NCBI GenBank assembly: GCA_015069295.1
Contig: SVIW01000001.1
Location: 287,503 to 351,502 of the forward strand
Origin: Clostridiales bacterium
Lineage (GTDB): Bacteria; Bacillota; Clostridia; Christensenellales; Borkfalkiaceae
Reading direction: 5' to 3'
Length of the DNA: 64,000 nucleotides
In this document: one piece after another, positions 51,995 to 61,326 of the stretch
Layout of the letters: every line of letters begins with the position of its first letter
Position numbering within the stretch: the stretch's first letter is position 1
The notes under the pieces: model-generated
Databases searched by the model: none
Told to the model about the DNA's origin: nothing
The model's input: only the letters and a program-made list of their open reading frames with translations
Translations under genes and position numbers: made by a program

Positions 51995-52501
51995 TTAAAC
52001 CAATTCGATAATAGCGGTTTCAGCGCCGTCGCCGCGACGTTCGCCGAGAAGGTAAATTCTCGTATAACCGCCACCCTGACCAAGTTCTTCTTTACGAGCT
52101 GCATATTTGGGAGCAATCTCGTTGAAGAGTTTGTCCATCAAGGGGTGCTGAACGTCAGCCGTTCTTGCCTTGAATTCGCTCTTCTTTTCATTGAAGCCCT
52201 TGATTTCTTGAAGGTCATAGGTCTTCGCCATAATTGCACGGCGAGCTGCAAGTTTCTTCGCGCCGTCTTTTACGTTGGTTACGACGATTTCCTTGCCCTT
52301 GCTGTCTTTCTTCGTTACTTCGTATTCGATGTTATCATCATAGCTGTTTACAGCCTTCGTGATAAGCTTTTCAACGTAAGATCTCAACTCTTTCGCTTTT
52401 TCAGCGGTCGTTTCGATTTTTCCGTACCAAAGGAGTTGGGACGCAAGATTTCTCAAAAGTGCGTTTCTTTCTTTGGACGTTCTTCCCAATTTTCTGGGCA
52501 T
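51995..52501 (-). CDS. rplQ: 50S ribosomal protein L17
   Basis: 168 residues beginning MPRKLGRTSKERNALLRNLASQLL, the L17 signature. It is longer than the usual ~115-130, with an insert (YEVTKKDSKGKEIVVTNVKDGAKK and following) before the conserved GGYTRIYLLGERRGDGAE end. Last gene of the alpha operon, 4 bases after rpoA. Confidence 0.96.
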   Translation of the reverse strand: MPRKLGRTSKERNALLRNLASQLLWYGKIETTAEKAKELRSYVEKLITKAVNSYDDNIEYEVTKKDSKGKEIVVTNVKDGAKKLAARRAIMAKTYDLQEIKGFNEKKSEFKARTADVQHPLMDKLFNEIAPKYAARKEELGQGGGYTRIYLLGERRGDGAETAIIELV

Positions 52502-52505
52502 AATT

Positions 52506-53456
52506 TTAATCCTCCTGTTGTTTTAATGCGAGGCCGTAAGATTCGAGTTTTTGAATAACTTCTTCAAGCGACTTTCTGCCGAGGTTTCTTACCTTCAACA
52601 TATCGTCTTCCGTCTTCTTCGTCAAATCTTCAACCGTGTGAATGTTCGCTCTCTTCAAGCAGTTGTAAGAACGTACCGAAAGGTCCATTTCCTCAATTGC
52701 CATCTTAAGAATTTGTTGCTGCTTGTCGTCTTCCGTCTTAACGAGGATATCCATACCCTTAATCGTTTCGCTAAGGTTCACGAACAAACCGATATGATCT
52801 TGCATAATCTTCGCGGCAAGAGAAATGATTTCCTTACCGGAGAAGGTACCGTCCGTCCATACTTCCAGCGTCAATTTGTCATAATCGACCGCTTGACCTA
52901 CGCGCGTAGGTTCTACCGTATAGTTTACTTTCTGTACGGGCGTATAGATAGAATCGATTGCAATATAATCGATAACGGGTTTCTTGTTTTCTTTTGCGGG
53001 TCTGTACCCTCTGCCTCTGCCAATCGTCAGTTCGATATCCAGCTTTGCGCCTTCATCGATCATGCAGATATACTGATCGCCATTGATAACTTCGATTTCC
53101 GCATCAATGTTAAGATCTTTGCCAGTTAAAACCGCAGGACCTTCCTTGCAAATATGCAGTACTTTTTCATAATCCTTATCGATTATCTTCGTCTTAATAG
53201 CAAGCGTTTTGAGGTTAAGAATAATTTCCGTAACGTCTTCTTTAACGCCTTCTACAGCGGATAATTCGTGTTTTACGCTGCCGTCAAGGAACTTGATGCC
53301 TTCTACCGCTGCACCGGGCAATGCGGAAAGAAGGATACGTCTAAGACAGTTTCCGATAGTAAGACCGAAACCTTTCTCCAAGGGCTCGCAAACTACTTTT
53401 GCATAAAAGTCGTCGTTTTCAAGCACCTCGAGTTTGGGCATATCCATTTCGATCAT
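52506..53456 (-). CDS. rpoA: RNA polymerase alpha subunit
   Basis: 316 residues. N-terminal assembly domain (EPLEKGFGLTIGNCLRRILLSALPGAAV) and C-terminal helix-hairpin DNA/activator-binding domain (LSVRSYNCLKRANIHTVEDL, RNLGRKSLEEV). Start after AGGAGG. Between rpsD and rplQ. Confidence 0.98.
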   Translation of the reverse strand: MIEMDMPKLEVLENDDFYAKVVCEPLEKGFGLTIGNCLRRILLSALPGAAVEGIKFLDGSVKHELSAVEGVKEDVTEIILNLKTLAIKTKIIDKDYEKVLHICKEGPAVLTGKDLNIDAEIEVINGDQYICMIDEGAKLDIELTIGRGRGYRPAKENKKPVIDYIAIDSIYTPVQKVNYTVEPTRVGQAVDYDKLTLEVWTDGTFSGKEIISLAAKIMQDHIGLFVNLSETIKGMDILVKTEDDKQQQILKMAIEEMDLSVRSYNCLKRANIHTVEDLTKKTEDDMLKVRNLGRKSLEEVIQKLESYGLALKQQED

Positions 53457-53478
53457 TATGTTACCTCCTGATATTCAA

Positions 53479-54066
53479 TTATTTGGAGTACAATTCGACA
53501 ATCATGTGCTCTGCAATCTGGCTGTCGATATCTTCTCTCGTGGGAAGCGCTAATACTTTACCTTCGAGTTTTTCTCTGTCAAATTCAACCCATTTCACGA
53601 TGAAAGGAGCTTTCGATTCTTTAATCGCCGTGAAATATTTGTTGCTCTTCTTGCTTTCCTTAACGCAGATCGTATCGCCGGGTTTTACCATATAGGAAGG
53701 AATGTTTACTCTTCTTCCGTTTACGTAGAACTGCGCGTGGGAAACAAGCTGTCTTGCCTGCAAACGAGTCGTTGCAATGCCCATTCTGTAGATAACGTTG
53801 TCCAATCTTCTTTCCAAAAGGATCAACATATTTTCACCCGTAACACCCTTCATACGGTCTGCCATATCGTAGTAATGACGGAACTGCTTTTCGCTGATGT
53901 TATAGATGAATTTCGCTCTCTGTTTTTCACGAAGCTGCAAGCCGTATTCGCTGATCTTGCCCTTTCTTACGTTCGTTCTGATCGACTTTTTAAAGCAACC
54001 GACAGCCGTAGGATCCAAGTCAAGGAATCTGCATCTTTTCAATCTGTTATATTTATTGATAGCCAT
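53479..54066 (-). CDS. rpsD: 30S ribosomal protein S4
   Basis: 195 residues with the S4 RNA-binding domain ([35 protein letters not shown]). No zinc cysteines at the N-terminus. Unlike Bacillus, where rpsD is separate, it lies within the alpha operon here. S4 commonly autoregulates its own operon. Confidence 0.97.
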   Translation of the reverse strand: MAINKYNRLKRCRFLDLDPTAVGCFKKSIRTNVRKGKISEYGLQLREKQRAKFIYNISEKQFRHYYDMADRMKGVTGENMLILLERRLDNVIYRMGIATTRLQARQLVSHAQFYVNGRRVNIPSYMVKPGDTICVKESKKSNKYFTAIKESKAPFIVKWVEFDREKLEGKVLALPTREDIDSQIAEHMIVELYSK

Positions 54067-54086
54067 AACTTTTCATTGCCTCCTGA

Positions 54087-54485
54087 TTAAACTCTACGAC
54101 GTTTCGGGGGTCTGCATCCGTTGTGAGGGATGGGAGAAACGTCCGAAATCAACGTGATTTCCAATTCGCAGGTGGAAAGCGCGCGGATTGCAGATTCTCT
54201 GCCTGCGCCGGGACCCTTAACGTATACTTCTACCGTTTTAAGACCGTGTTCTTTCGCTGCTTTTGCTGCGGTTTCCGCTGCCATCTGCGCTGCGAAAGGC
54301 GTACCCTTTCTGCTGCCCTTGTAGCCAAGCGCGCCTGCGCTGGACTGGGAAATTGCGTTGCCGCCCATATCCGTTACCGTTACGATCGTGTTGTTGAACG
54401 TAGACTGAATATGAACTTGACCTTTGTCAATCTTCTTAATTTCTTTACGCTTACGAGAAGCGACTTTTTTCTTTACTTCTGCCAT
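54087..54485 (-). CDS. rpsK: 30S ribosomal protein S11
   Basis: 132 residues with [22 protein letters not shown] and the C-terminal [18 protein letters not shown]. Forms the mRNA exit cleft of the 30S platform. Between rpsM and rpsD. Confidence 0.98.
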   Translation of the reverse strand: MAEVKKKVASRKRKEIKKIDKGQVHIQSTFNNTIVTVTDMGGNAISQSSAGALGYKGSRKGTPFAAQMAAETAAKAAKEHGLKTVEVYVKGPGAGRESAIRALSTCELEITLISDVSPIPHNGCRPPKRRRV

Positions 54486-54507
54486 AATTATTTATCGCCT
54501 CCTCGAA

Positions 54508-54876
54508 TTACTTCTTCTTACCTGCAATCGCGCGTGCAGGACCTTTACGGGTACGAGCATTTCTCTTCGTGCTTTGACCGCGTACGGGCAAGCCCTTTCT
54601 GTGACGGATGCCACGATAGCAACCGATTTCCATAAGGCGCTTGATGTTGAGGGAAACTTCGCTGCGAAGTTCACCTTCTACTCTAAGGTTGTGATCGATA
54701 TATTCTCTCAATTTGGAAACGTCGTTTTCATCGAGATCCTTTACTCTCGTATCAGGATTGATGCCCGTTTCCGCGAGAATCTTTTTGGAAGTCGTAAGAC
54801 CGATCCCGTAAATATAGGTAAGACCGATTTCGACTCTCTTTTCTCTGGGTAAATCCACACCGGCAATACGTGCCAT
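54508..54876 (-). CDS. rpsM: 30S ribosomal protein S13
   Basis: 122 residues from [24 protein letters not shown] to the basic tail [15 protein letters not shown]. The track's start at 55020 would add 48 unrelated residues; the ATG at 54876 has GGAGGA. It is preceded by an unusual 343-bp gap carrying a promoter. Confidence 0.97.
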   Translation of the reverse strand: MARIAGVDLPREKRVEIGLTYIYGIGLTTSKKILAETGINPDTRVKDLDENDVSKLREYIDHNLRVEGELRSEVSLNIKRLMEIGCYRGIRHRKGLPVRGQSTKRNARTRKGPARAIAGKKK

Positions 54877-55219
54877 AGATTTCTGTCCTCCGTTTGTTTT
54901 TAATTCTTTTTGTTTTTTAGGTATATAGCGAACAAATGCAACCGCGCTTGGCAGTGGAAAATGCCGTACGCACCGCACCGTATTGTTTTCAAAGCCCAGC
55001 AACGTTATAACCTTGTCCAAACGGTTAAAAAACGTAGACTTTTAAACGCAACAAAACTGAATTTCCACAATTTTGCGGAAAATCAGCCTCATTTTTTCTA
55101 TTCGTTTTTCGGAAAAACATCGCTTTTTACGCGACATCCCCCAAATTACGGCAATTATAATTTTACCATATATTGTAAAGGGATGTCAAGCGTTTTGCGA
55201 CATATTTTTTAACTAAATT
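54877..55219 (-). promoter_or_regulatory. Long leader region between rpmJ and rpsM
   Basis: These 343 bp separate genes that are normally adjacent. A promoter at the far end would give a leader of about 276 bases. The in-frame upstream ORF ([10 protein letters not shown]...) has no ribosome binding site and does not resemble a protein family. Several short inverted repeats are visible (for example TTTCCG...CGGAAA near 55070-55110). It may hold an S4- or S13-responsive regulatory RNA; this is inference. Confidence 0.5.
55160..55189 (-). promoter_or_regulatory. Internal promoter upstream of rpsM
   Basis: On the minus strand TTGACA, 18 bases, TAAAAT, located 30 bases past the rpmJ stop. Confidence 0.6.
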
Positions 55220-55336
55220 TTAGCCTTGTCTTTGCTTATGGCTCTTGCTCTTGGAGCAGATAACCATTACTCTACCGTTTCTTTTAATAACTTTGCACTT
55301 ATCGCACATAGGTTTTACAGAAGGTCTGACTTTCAT
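55220..55336 (-). CDS. rpmJ: 50S ribosomal protein L36 (zinc type)
   Basis: Too short for the ORF track; I read it directly. The 38-residue product begins [21 protein letters not shown] and continues [16 protein letters not shown]. The three cysteines and one histidine of the zinc-ribbon form are all present. AGGAG precedes the ATG. Between infA and rpsM as usual. Confidence 0.96.
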   Translation of the reverse strand: MKVRPSVKPMCDKCKVIKRNGRVMVICSKSKSHKQRQG

Positions 55337-55376
55337 TGTAATTTTCTCCTTGTTAATTAAACTCTTTCGTCGTCGA

Positions 55377-55598
55377 TTACGACTTGCTACGCCACGTGAT
55401 TCTGCCTTTCGTCAGATCATACGGGCTCATTTCCAATTTCACCGTATCGCCTTCGATGATTCTGATATAGTTCATTCTCAGCTTACCGGAAATATACGCC
55501 GTGATAATGTGACCGTTGGAAAGCTGTACTTTGAAGGTTGCATTGGGCAACGCTTCGATTACTTTACCTTCCGCTTCGATTACGTCGTCTTTGGACAC
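55377..55598 (-). CDS. infA: Translation initiation factor IF-1
   Basis: 73-residue OB-fold protein: [22 protein letters not shown] and the ending [13 protein letters not shown]. Start has GGAGG. Between map and rpmJ. Confidence 0.98.
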   Translation of the reverse strand: MSKDDVIEAEGKVIEALPNATFKVQLSNGHIITAYISGKLRMNYIRIIEGDTVKLEMSPYDLTKGRITWRSKS

Positions 55599-55640
55599 AG
55601 AAACTCCCTCCGATTTTTAATCTTTGTTTTTATCTTTTTC

Positions 55641-56384
55641 TTACAAAGTAAGAATTTCCACTCCGTCTTCGCGCACCACCAAAGTGTTTTCATAATGCGC
55701 GGCGGGCTTTCCGTCGAGCGTTACTGCGCTCCAACCGTCGTTTAAAAGCTTTACCTTCCACGTACCGAGCGCAATCATTGGCTCTACGCACAGCACCGTA
55801 CCTGCACGCAAACGCATTCCCGTACCGAATTTGCCGTAATTGGGGACGGACGGGTCTTCGTGCATTTCTTTACCGATACCGTGTCCCGTATACGAACGGA
55901 TAACGCCGTACCCAAACGATTCTGCGTGTTTTTGCACCCGATACCCGATATCGTACAGCGGCGTACCTGCCTTGAGGTTTTCTATCCCTTTAAAAAAACA
56001 TTCTTCCGTTACTTTAACAAGCTGCTTTACTTCGGGCTTTACAGCGCCGACGCAAAAGGTACGGCAAGCGTCTCCGTGATATCCGTTTTTGTAGGCGCAA
56101 AGGTCTACGCTAACGATATCGCCGTCACGAATTTCGCGGTCGCCCGGAATCCCGTGCACCACCGTTTCGTTGACCGAAATACAAGCCGAAGCGGGAAATC
56201 CACCGTAACCAAGGCAAGAAGGATATGCGCCCTCCGAACGAATAAACCGCTCGATAAGCGTATCCAATTCCTTCGTCGTCATACCCGCCTCTATCTTCGT
56301 ACCTACGAACTGTAAGGTGTCTTTTACGATACGGCAGGGTTCGCGCATCAATTCGATTTCTCTTTCGCTTTTTACGTGGACCAT
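55641..56384 (-). CDS. map: Methionine aminopeptidase type I
   Basis: 247 residues. Removes N-terminal Met from new proteins. Metal ligands lie in VDLCAYKNGYHGDACRTF (two Asp), TGHGIGKEMHEDPSVPNYG (His), LCVEPM (Glu) and the final YENTLVV region. Starts 3 bases after adk. Confidence 0.97.
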   Translation of the reverse strand: MVHVKSEREIELMREPCRIVKDTLQFVGTKIEAGMTTKELDTLIERFIRSEGAYPSCLGYGGFPASACISVNETVVHGIPGDREIRDGDIVSVDLCAYKNGYHGDACRTFCVGAVKPEVKQLVKVTEECFFKGIENLKAGTPLYDIGYRVQKHAESFGYGVIRSYTGHGIGKEMHEDPSVPNYGKFGTGMRLRAGTVLCVEPMIALGTWKVKLLNDGWSAVTLDGKPAAHYENTLVVREDGVEILTL

Positions 56385-56387
56385 AGT

Positions 56388-57017
56388 TTATTTCATCGAA
56401 TCCAGTTTCTTCGATACTTCTGCAAATACTGCCTCAGGAGTCGTATTACCGCCGACGTTGAAGAGCAAGCCTTTTGCCGTATAGTATTCGATAAGAGGCG
56501 AAGTCTGTGCGTTATACACGTCAAGACGGCTTTGTACCGTTTCGGGATTGTCGTCCTTTCTCTGATACAGTTCGCCGCCGCAGCGCGAGCAGTTCGTTTC
56601 GCCGTTCAATCTGGAAATATGATAGCTTTCGCCGCAATCCTTGCAAACTCTTCTGCCGCACAAACGGTCGAGAAGGAGGGAGAAATCCACGTCAATATTG
56701 ATAACGAGATCAATCTTCGTGATTTTATCCAACGCTTCTGCTTGTGCAATCGTGCGAGGGAAACCGTCAAGCATATAACCGTTTTTGCAGTCTTCTCTTG
56801 CGATGCGTTCCTCTACGATTTTGCAGGTAACTTCGTCGGGAACAAGCTGTCCCTTATCGATGTACGATTTTGCAAGCAACCCGATGGGGGTTTCGTTTTT
56901 AATGTTTTCTCTGAAAATGTCGCCCGTGGAAATATGCGGCAATTTGTAGGTATCGGAAATTCTCGAAGCCTGCGTACCTTTGCCTGCGCCGGGCGCGCCG
57001 AGTAAAATAATGTTCAT
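56388..57017 (-). CDS. adk: Adenylate kinase (zinc-containing lid)
   Basis: 209 residues. P-loop GAPGAGKGTQ near residue 7, AMP-binding DGFPRTIAQAE, and a lid with four cysteines (CKDCGESYH and CSRCGG) that bind zinc, as in many Gram-positives. In the spc operon between secY and map. Confidence 0.97.
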   Translation of the reverse strand: MNIILLGAPGAGKGTQASRISDTYKLPHISTGDIFRENIKNETPIGLLAKSYIDKGQLVPDEVTCKIVEERIAREDCKNGYMLDGFPRTIAQAEALDKITKIDLVINIDVDFSLLLDRLCGRRVCKDCGESYHISRLNGETNCSRCGGELYQRKDDNPETVQSRLDVYNAQTSPLIEYYTAKGLLFNVGGNTTPEAVFAEVSKKLDSMK

Positions 57018-57068
57018 ATTCGTTGCCTCCCCTTGGATAATCTATGTATTCTTGGTTTAGCCAGCGCC

Positions 57069-57092
57069 TACGCCCGTATTCATACGGGCGTA
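57069..57092. other. Intergenic hairpin between secY and adk
   Basis: TACGCCCGTAT / ATACGGGCGTA with a 2-base apex and an outer AGCG/CGCT extension, without a T-run on either strand. Probably an mRNA processing or stability element rather than a terminator. Confidence 0.6.
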
Positions 57093-57106
57093 TACGCTAT
57101 TCGTTC

Positions 57107-58441
57107 TTATTTCAAGAAACCTTTATAGTTCTTCATCATCAACTGCGCTTGCAACTGCTTTTCGAATTCCATTGCGCAGGATACTACGATGAGGATACCC
57201 GTCGTAGAGAATACGTTGACAAGTTCCATACCTGCCCACGCGAACGCAACCGAAGGAATGAATGCAACCAAGGAAAGATAAATCGCTCCGAACAACGTAA
57301 TACGGTTGGAAATCTTTTTAAGGTACGCTTCCGTCGCCTTACCGGGACGAATACCCTGAATGAAACCGCCGTTTTGCTGAATGTTCTTGGAAATATCTTC
57401 AGGATTGAACTGCATCTGCGCATAGAAGAAGGAGAATGCAAAAATCAAAACGCACAATACGAGCGTATAGACGAATGCACCCCAACCCGTTGCCGACGCG
57501 GACATCCAGTTGCTCCACCAATTCGCAAAAGAGTTGTCGCCGCCGTTGATCATACTTGCAATCATCTGCGGGAAGCTGAGAATCGAGAACGCGAAGATCA
57601 AGGGCATAACGCCGCCGCCTGCGATTCGAATAGGAATCGAGGAAGACTGACCGCCGTACATCTTTCTGCCGCGAATCTGTTTTGCGTACTGTACGGGAAC
57701 TTTTCTTTCGGAAAGGTCTACGTATACGATTGCAAAGAAGATTACTGCGCAAACGAGCGCGAACGCAACCAAGCCCCAAGCCGCCGAAGCGGGTTCACCC
57801 GTTTCAAGTCCGAAGATGATGCGGAACTGGTTCAAAATCTGCGTGCCTGCCGTCGAGATGATACCGACGAAAATGATCATCGACTGACCGTTGCCTACGC
57901 CGTAGTCGGTGATTCTTTCACCAAGCCACATAACGAGGATTGCGCCTGCCGTGTAAACGATTGCCATAAAGGCACCCGCTAGGAATTTGCTATCGCCAAA
58001 GAGGTTGTTCATAATAGCGCCTTCCGTTTGGTTTGCAAAGTTAATGATAATACCGACGGATTGAATAACTGCAAGGACAATCGTAAGATATCTCGTATAT
58101 TGCGAAATCTTCTTTCTGCCCTCTTCGCCCTGTTTAGACAGTCTTTCCAACGCAGGAATACCTACGGAAAGAAGCTGCATAATAATGGACGCATTGATGT
58201 AAGGCCCGATACCCAACGCAAACACGGTACCCTGACCAAGCGCACCACCGGTAATACTGCTCATCAACGCAAGGAAATCATTGCCCGTGCCAGATTTAAA
58301 CGCTTCGTTAAAAACCGTCGTGTTAAGACCGGGAACAGGAACGAAACAACCGATACGGAAGACAAGCAGCAAAAGGAGCATCATATAGACTTTACGTCTA
58401 ATCTCCTTTACTTTTAATGCATTAATTATTGTCTGTAACAT
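57107..58441 (-). CDS. secY: Preprotein translocase subunit SecY
   Basis: 444 residues with ten membrane helices, the channel of the Sec system. VPVPGLNTTVFNE near the start, a GPYINASIIMQLL segment and the C-terminal IRPGKATEAYLKKISNRITLFGAIYLSLVAF are typical. In its usual place after rplO, but with hairpin-containing gaps on both sides. Confidence 0.98.
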   Translation of the reverse strand: MLQTIINALKVKEIRRKVYMMLLLLLVFRIGCFVPVPGLNTTVFNEAFKSGTGNDFLALMSSITGGALGQGTVFALGIGPYINASIIMQLLSVGIPALERLSKQGEEGRKKISQYTRYLTIVLAVIQSVGIIINFANQTEGAIMNNLFGDSKFLAGAFMAIVYTAGAILVMWLGERITDYGVGNGQSMIIFVGIISTAGTQILNQFRIIFGLETGEPASAAWGLVAFALVCAVIFFAIVYVDLSERKVPVQYAKQIRGRKMYGGQSSSIPIRIAGGGVMPLIFAFSILSFPQMIASMINGGDNSFANWWSNWMSASATGWGAFVYTLVLCVLIFAFSFFYAQMQFNPEDISKNIQQNGGFIQGIRPGKATEAYLKKISNRITLFGAIYLSLVAFIPSVAFAWAGMELVNVFSTTGILIVVSCAMEFEKQLQAQLMMKNYKGFLK

Positions 58442-58467
58442 TTTTTTCTCCGTTTATCGTTTATTGG

Positions 58468-58499
58468 CGCGTAAGGTTCGAAAAATCGAATTTTACGCG
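58468..58499. other. Intergenic hairpin upstream of secY
   Basis: CGCGTAA..TTCGA / TCGAA..TTACGCG, a long imperfect stem about 27 bases before the secY ATG; no T-run follows. Confidence 0.55.
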
Positions 58500-58520
58500 T
58501 GGGGAGAAATAACGCGAACT

Positions 58521-58552
58521 ACGGAAAACCCCTTTTTCAAGCAGTTTTCCGT
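58521..58552. other. Intergenic hairpin downstream of rplO
   Basis: ACGGAAAAC / GTTTTCCGT with a 14-base loop, 15 bases after the rplO stop, no T-run. With the hairpin above it fills the 125-bp rplO-secY gap. Confidence 0.55.
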
Positions 58553-58566
58553 GTCGCCATTTTTCT

Positions 58567-59013
58567 TTAAAGGGTCTCCGCCGTGCCCTGTGCCGCTTCG
58601 ATTGCAGCCTTTGCGGACGCGGAATATTTCGCCGCTTTTACCGTAAGCGCTACGTTCAATTCGCCACCGCCCAAAACTTTGAGACCGCTGTTGTTCTTCA
58701 CTTCTTTTGCAAGGCCGTTTGCCATTACGAAACCGTAATCAACAACGGTGCCTGCAGGAAGTTCTGCAAGGTCGGAAAGGTTTACGATAACGTAAACTTT
58801 CTTGCCGTTATGGGTGAAGCCTCTCTTGGGCACACGACGTGCGATAGGCATTTGACCGCCTTCAAAACCGGGACGTACGCCACCGCCGGAACGAGCCCAC
58901 TGACCTTTGTGCCCTTTACCGGAGGTTTTACCCGTGCCCGAACCGATACCGCGACCGAGTCTTTTCGTCGATCTGGTTGCTCCCTCTGCGGGAGAAAGAG
59001 TATCTATTCTCAT
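58567..59013 (-). CDS. rplO: 50S ribosomal protein L15
   Basis: 148 residues from MRIDTLSPAEGATRSTKRLGRGIGSGTGKTSGKGHKGQ. ATG at 59013 with GAGGAG replaces the track's 59028. Overlaps the rpmD RBS region; 11 bases from rpmD. Confidence 0.97.
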   Translation of the reverse strand: MRIDTLSPAEGATRSTKRLGRGIGSGTGKTSGKGHKGQWARSGGGVRPGFEGGQMPIARRVPKRGFTHNGKKVYVIVNLSDLAELPAGTVVDYGFVMANGLAKEVKNNSGLKVLGGGELNVALTVKAAKYSASAKAAIEAAQGTAETL

Positions 59014-59024
59014 AATCAATCTCC

Positions 59025-59204
59025 TCAAATGTTTTCTACTTTGACGAGGTGTTTAACTTTCGTCAACATACCGCGGATTGCGGGCGTATCCTCAAGCTCT
59101 TTCGAGGAACGGATTTTCTTAAGACCGAGCGCCGCAACGGTACCTTTTACCGAAGCAACCTGGCCAATCGTGCTTTTTACAAGCGTAACTTTGATCTTTG
59201 CCAT
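59025..59204 (-). CDS. rpmD: 50S ribosomal protein L30
   Basis: Below the ORF-track size limit; read directly. 59 residues: MAKIKVTLVKSTIGQVASVK, with the conserved TVAALGLKKI and GMLTKVKHLVKVE. GGAGG precedes the ATG. Confidence 0.96.
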   Translation of the reverse strand: MAKIKVTLVKSTIGQVASVKGTVAALGLKKIRSSKELEDTPAIRGMLTKVKHLVKVENI

Positions 59205-59222
59205 GTCTTATCCCTCCGTTTC

Positions 59223-59750
59223 TTAGCTAAGAATTTCTTCAACGGTCTTGCCGCGAAGCGCTGCAACCTGTTCTACGGTCTTGAGTTCTTTCAAGCCTTC
59301 GATAGCCGCTTTTACGCAGTTACCGGAGTTCTGGCTGCCGTGGGATTTCGTTCTGATATTTTTAATACCAACTGCTTCCATGACCGCACGAACGGGACCG
59401 CCTGCGATAACACCGGTACCTTCTGCTGCGGGCATCATCAAAACTGCGCCGCGGCCGAATTTACCAATAACCTGGTGGGGAATGGTACCGTCAACGATAG
59501 ATACGGGAACCATATTCTTCTTTGCTCTCAAAGTAGCCTTTTCGATTGCTTCGGGAACTTCTTTTGCTTTACCCGTTGCAACACCGATTTTACCGTTGCC
59601 GTCGCCTACGATGACAAGTGCGGCAAAGCGCATGTTCTTACCACCTTTAACAACCTTGGTTACACGGTTTACTTCGATGAGCTTTTTAATCAAACCATCG
59701 TCTTCAGCCTGTCTTCTTTGAGGTCTTCTTTCTCTTTTTTCGTCTGCCAT
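59223..59750 (-). CDS. rpsE: 30S ribosomal protein S5
   Basis: 175 residues with the signature [11 protein letters not shown]-like block ([36 protein letters not shown]). Start ATG at 59750 with AAGGAG; the track adds three residues from a GTG. Involved in decoding accuracy. Confidence 0.97.
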   Translation of the reverse strand: MADEKRERRPQRRQAEDDGLIKKLIEVNRVTKVVKGGKNMRFAALVIVGDGNGKIGVATGKAKEVPEAIEKATLRAKKNMVPVSIVDGTIPHQVIGKFGRGAVLMMPAAEGTGVIAGGPVRAVMEAVGIKNIRTKSHGSQNSGNCVKAAIEGLKELKTVEQVAALRGKTVEEILS

Positions 59751-59762
59751 TGTACCCACTCC

Positions 59763-60146
59763 TTAGAATTTAAGTCCGGCTTCTCTTGCGCCGTCTGCGA
59801 CTGCCTTTACACGACCGGTGTAAAGATAACCGCCTCTGTCGAATACGACCGCCTGAACGCCTTTTGCCATTGCTCTTTCAGCAGCAACTGCGCCGACAAT
59901 TTTAGCAGCTTCCGTCTTGTTCAAGCCTTCAACCTTCGCTTTTACTTCTTTGTCCATCGTGGACGCTGCAGCAAGCGTTACGCCGCCTTTTTCGTCGCCC
60001 TTACGGTCGTCGATAATTTGTACGTAAATGTGGTTAAGACTTCTGTATACGTTCATACGGGGCATATCTGCCGTACCCGTAACCGTCTTTCTGACGCGTG
60101 CGTGGCGTCTCTGTCTGACTGCATTTTTATCAATTTTAGAAATCAT
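59763..60146 (-). CDS. rplR: 50S ribosomal protein L18
   Basis: 127 residues: [36 protein letters not shown], 5S-rRNA-binding protein, ending [10 protein letters not shown]. Between rplF and rpsE. Confidence 0.97.
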   Translation of the reverse strand: MISKIDKNAVRQRRHARVRKTVTGTADMPRMNVYRSLNHIYVQIIDDRKGDEKGGVTLAAASTMDKEVKAKVEGLNKTEAAKIVGAVAAERAMAKGVQAVVFDRGGYLYTGRVKAVADGAREAGLKF

Positions 60147-60159
60147 ACTTTAACGCTCC

Positions 60160-60708
60160 TTATTTCTTACCTTTACCGGACGTCTTACCTTCCTTATGTT
60201 CTACGTATTCGCCCTTATAGCGGATACCGTAGCCGTGATAAGGTTCGGGTACTCTGATCGCACGGATATTCGCAGCGATTTGGCCAACGAGTTCCTTGCT
60301 GATACCGGAAACGTTTACTTCCGTCAGCGAAGGGCATTCGAATTTGATGCCTTCGGGTGCTACGAATTCTACGGGGTGGGAGAAACCAACGTTCAAAACA
60401 AGTTTGTTGCCTTGAACAGCCGCTTTCCAACCTACACCTTTGATTTCCAACGTCTTTACAAAGCCTTCCGTTACGCCTACAACCATACCGTTGATAAGCG
60501 CGCGGTACAAGCCGTGCTTTGCGTTGGTGGCAGCGCTGTCGTCAAGCGCTTTTACCAAAAGGGTAGCGCCTTCCACTTCGATGCCGATGTTGCCGACGAT
60601 TTCTCTCGTCAAGGTGCCCTTAGCGCCCTTAACGGTTACGATACCGTCTTTGAAATCTACCGTTACGCCTGCGGGAAGCGCGATGGGCATTTTACCGATT
60701 CTCGACAT
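60160..60708 (-). CDS. rplF: 50S ribosomal protein L6
   Basis: 182 residues: MSRIGKMPIALPAGVTV at the start and PEPYHGYGIRYKGEYV near the end, both diagnostic. Confidence 0.98.
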   Translation of the reverse strand: MSRIGKMPIALPAGVTVDFKDGIVTVKGAKGTLTREIVGNIGIEVEGATLLVKALDDSAATNAKHGLYRALINGMVVGVTEGFVKTLEIKGVGWKAAVQGNKLVLNVGFSHPVEFVAPEGIKFECPSLTEVNVSGISKELVGQIAANIRAIRVPEPYHGYGIRYKGEYVEHKEGKTSGKGKK

Positions 60709-60723
60709 TGTCCATTACCTCCC

Positions 60724-61113
60724 TTACCAGATGTAGCAAAGGACTTCGCCGCCTACGTTGGCTGCCTTCGCCTTCTTACCCGTCATAATACCCTTGTTGG
60801 TGGAAAGGATAACCGTTCCGAAACCGCCAAGGATTCTGGGCATATTTTCTACACCTGCGTACGTACGCAAGCCGGGCTTGGATACTCTCTGCAAGCCGCT
60901 GATGACCGATTTCTTGTCTTCGTATTTAAGCGTGATCGCGATTTTGCCGTTGTAGCCGTCTTCTACGAGCTTAACGTCTTTAACCCAACCCTCTACTGCG
61001 AGGATTTCAGCAATCGCTTTCTTTTCGTTGGAAGCGGGGATTTCCACCGTTTCCTTCTTTGCCGTGATCGCGTTTCTAATTCTTGTAAGCATATCTGCGA
61101 TAGGATCCGTCAT
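60724..61113 (-). CDS. rpsH: 30S ribosomal protein S8
   Basis: 129 residues from [15 protein letters not shown] to the [26 protein letters not shown] ending. S8 can regulate spc operons in Escherichia coli; no equivalent site was identified here. Confidence 0.98.
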   Translation of the reverse strand: MTDPIADMLTRIRNAITAKKETVEIPASNEKKAIAEILAVEGWVKDVKLVEDGYNGKIAITLKYEDKKSVISGLQRVSKPGLRTYAGVENMPRILGGFGTVILSTNKGIMTGKKAKAANVGGEVLCYIW

Positions 61114-61128
61114 TTTTCTTACCTCCTA

Positions 61129-61314
61129 TTACCAGCTCGACTTCTTAACGCCGGGAATTTCTCCCTTGTACGCAAGATTACGGAAGCAGATACGGCATAC
61201 ACCGTACTTTCTCAAAACCGCGTGAGGTCTTCCGCAGATGGTGCATCTCGTATAAGCTCTCGTAGAGAACTTAGGCGTCTTTTGCTGTTTATTAATCATT
61301 GACTTCTTTGCCAT
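61129..61314 (-). CDS. rpsN: 30S ribosomal protein S14, zinc type (type Z)
   Basis: 61 residues with [39 protein letters not shown]; four cysteines form a zinc ribbon. The short zinc form is usual in Gram-positives. Confidence 0.98.
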   Translation of the reverse strand: MAKKSMINKQQKTPKFSTRAYTRCTICGRPHAVLRKYGVCRICFRNLAYKGEIPGVKKSSW

Positions 61315-61326
61315 GTTCGTTTCTCC

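Noticed and set aside
54877-55020. N-terminal extension of S13 in the ORF track
   Set aside because: S13 proteins begin [10 protein letters not shown]; the extension has no ribosome binding site and no similarity to known S13.
59049-61302. Long plus-strand ORFs (402 and 368 aa) across the spc operon
   Set aside because: They run opposite to well-identified ribosomal protein genes and are low-complexity Phe/Tyr/Cys-rich translations.
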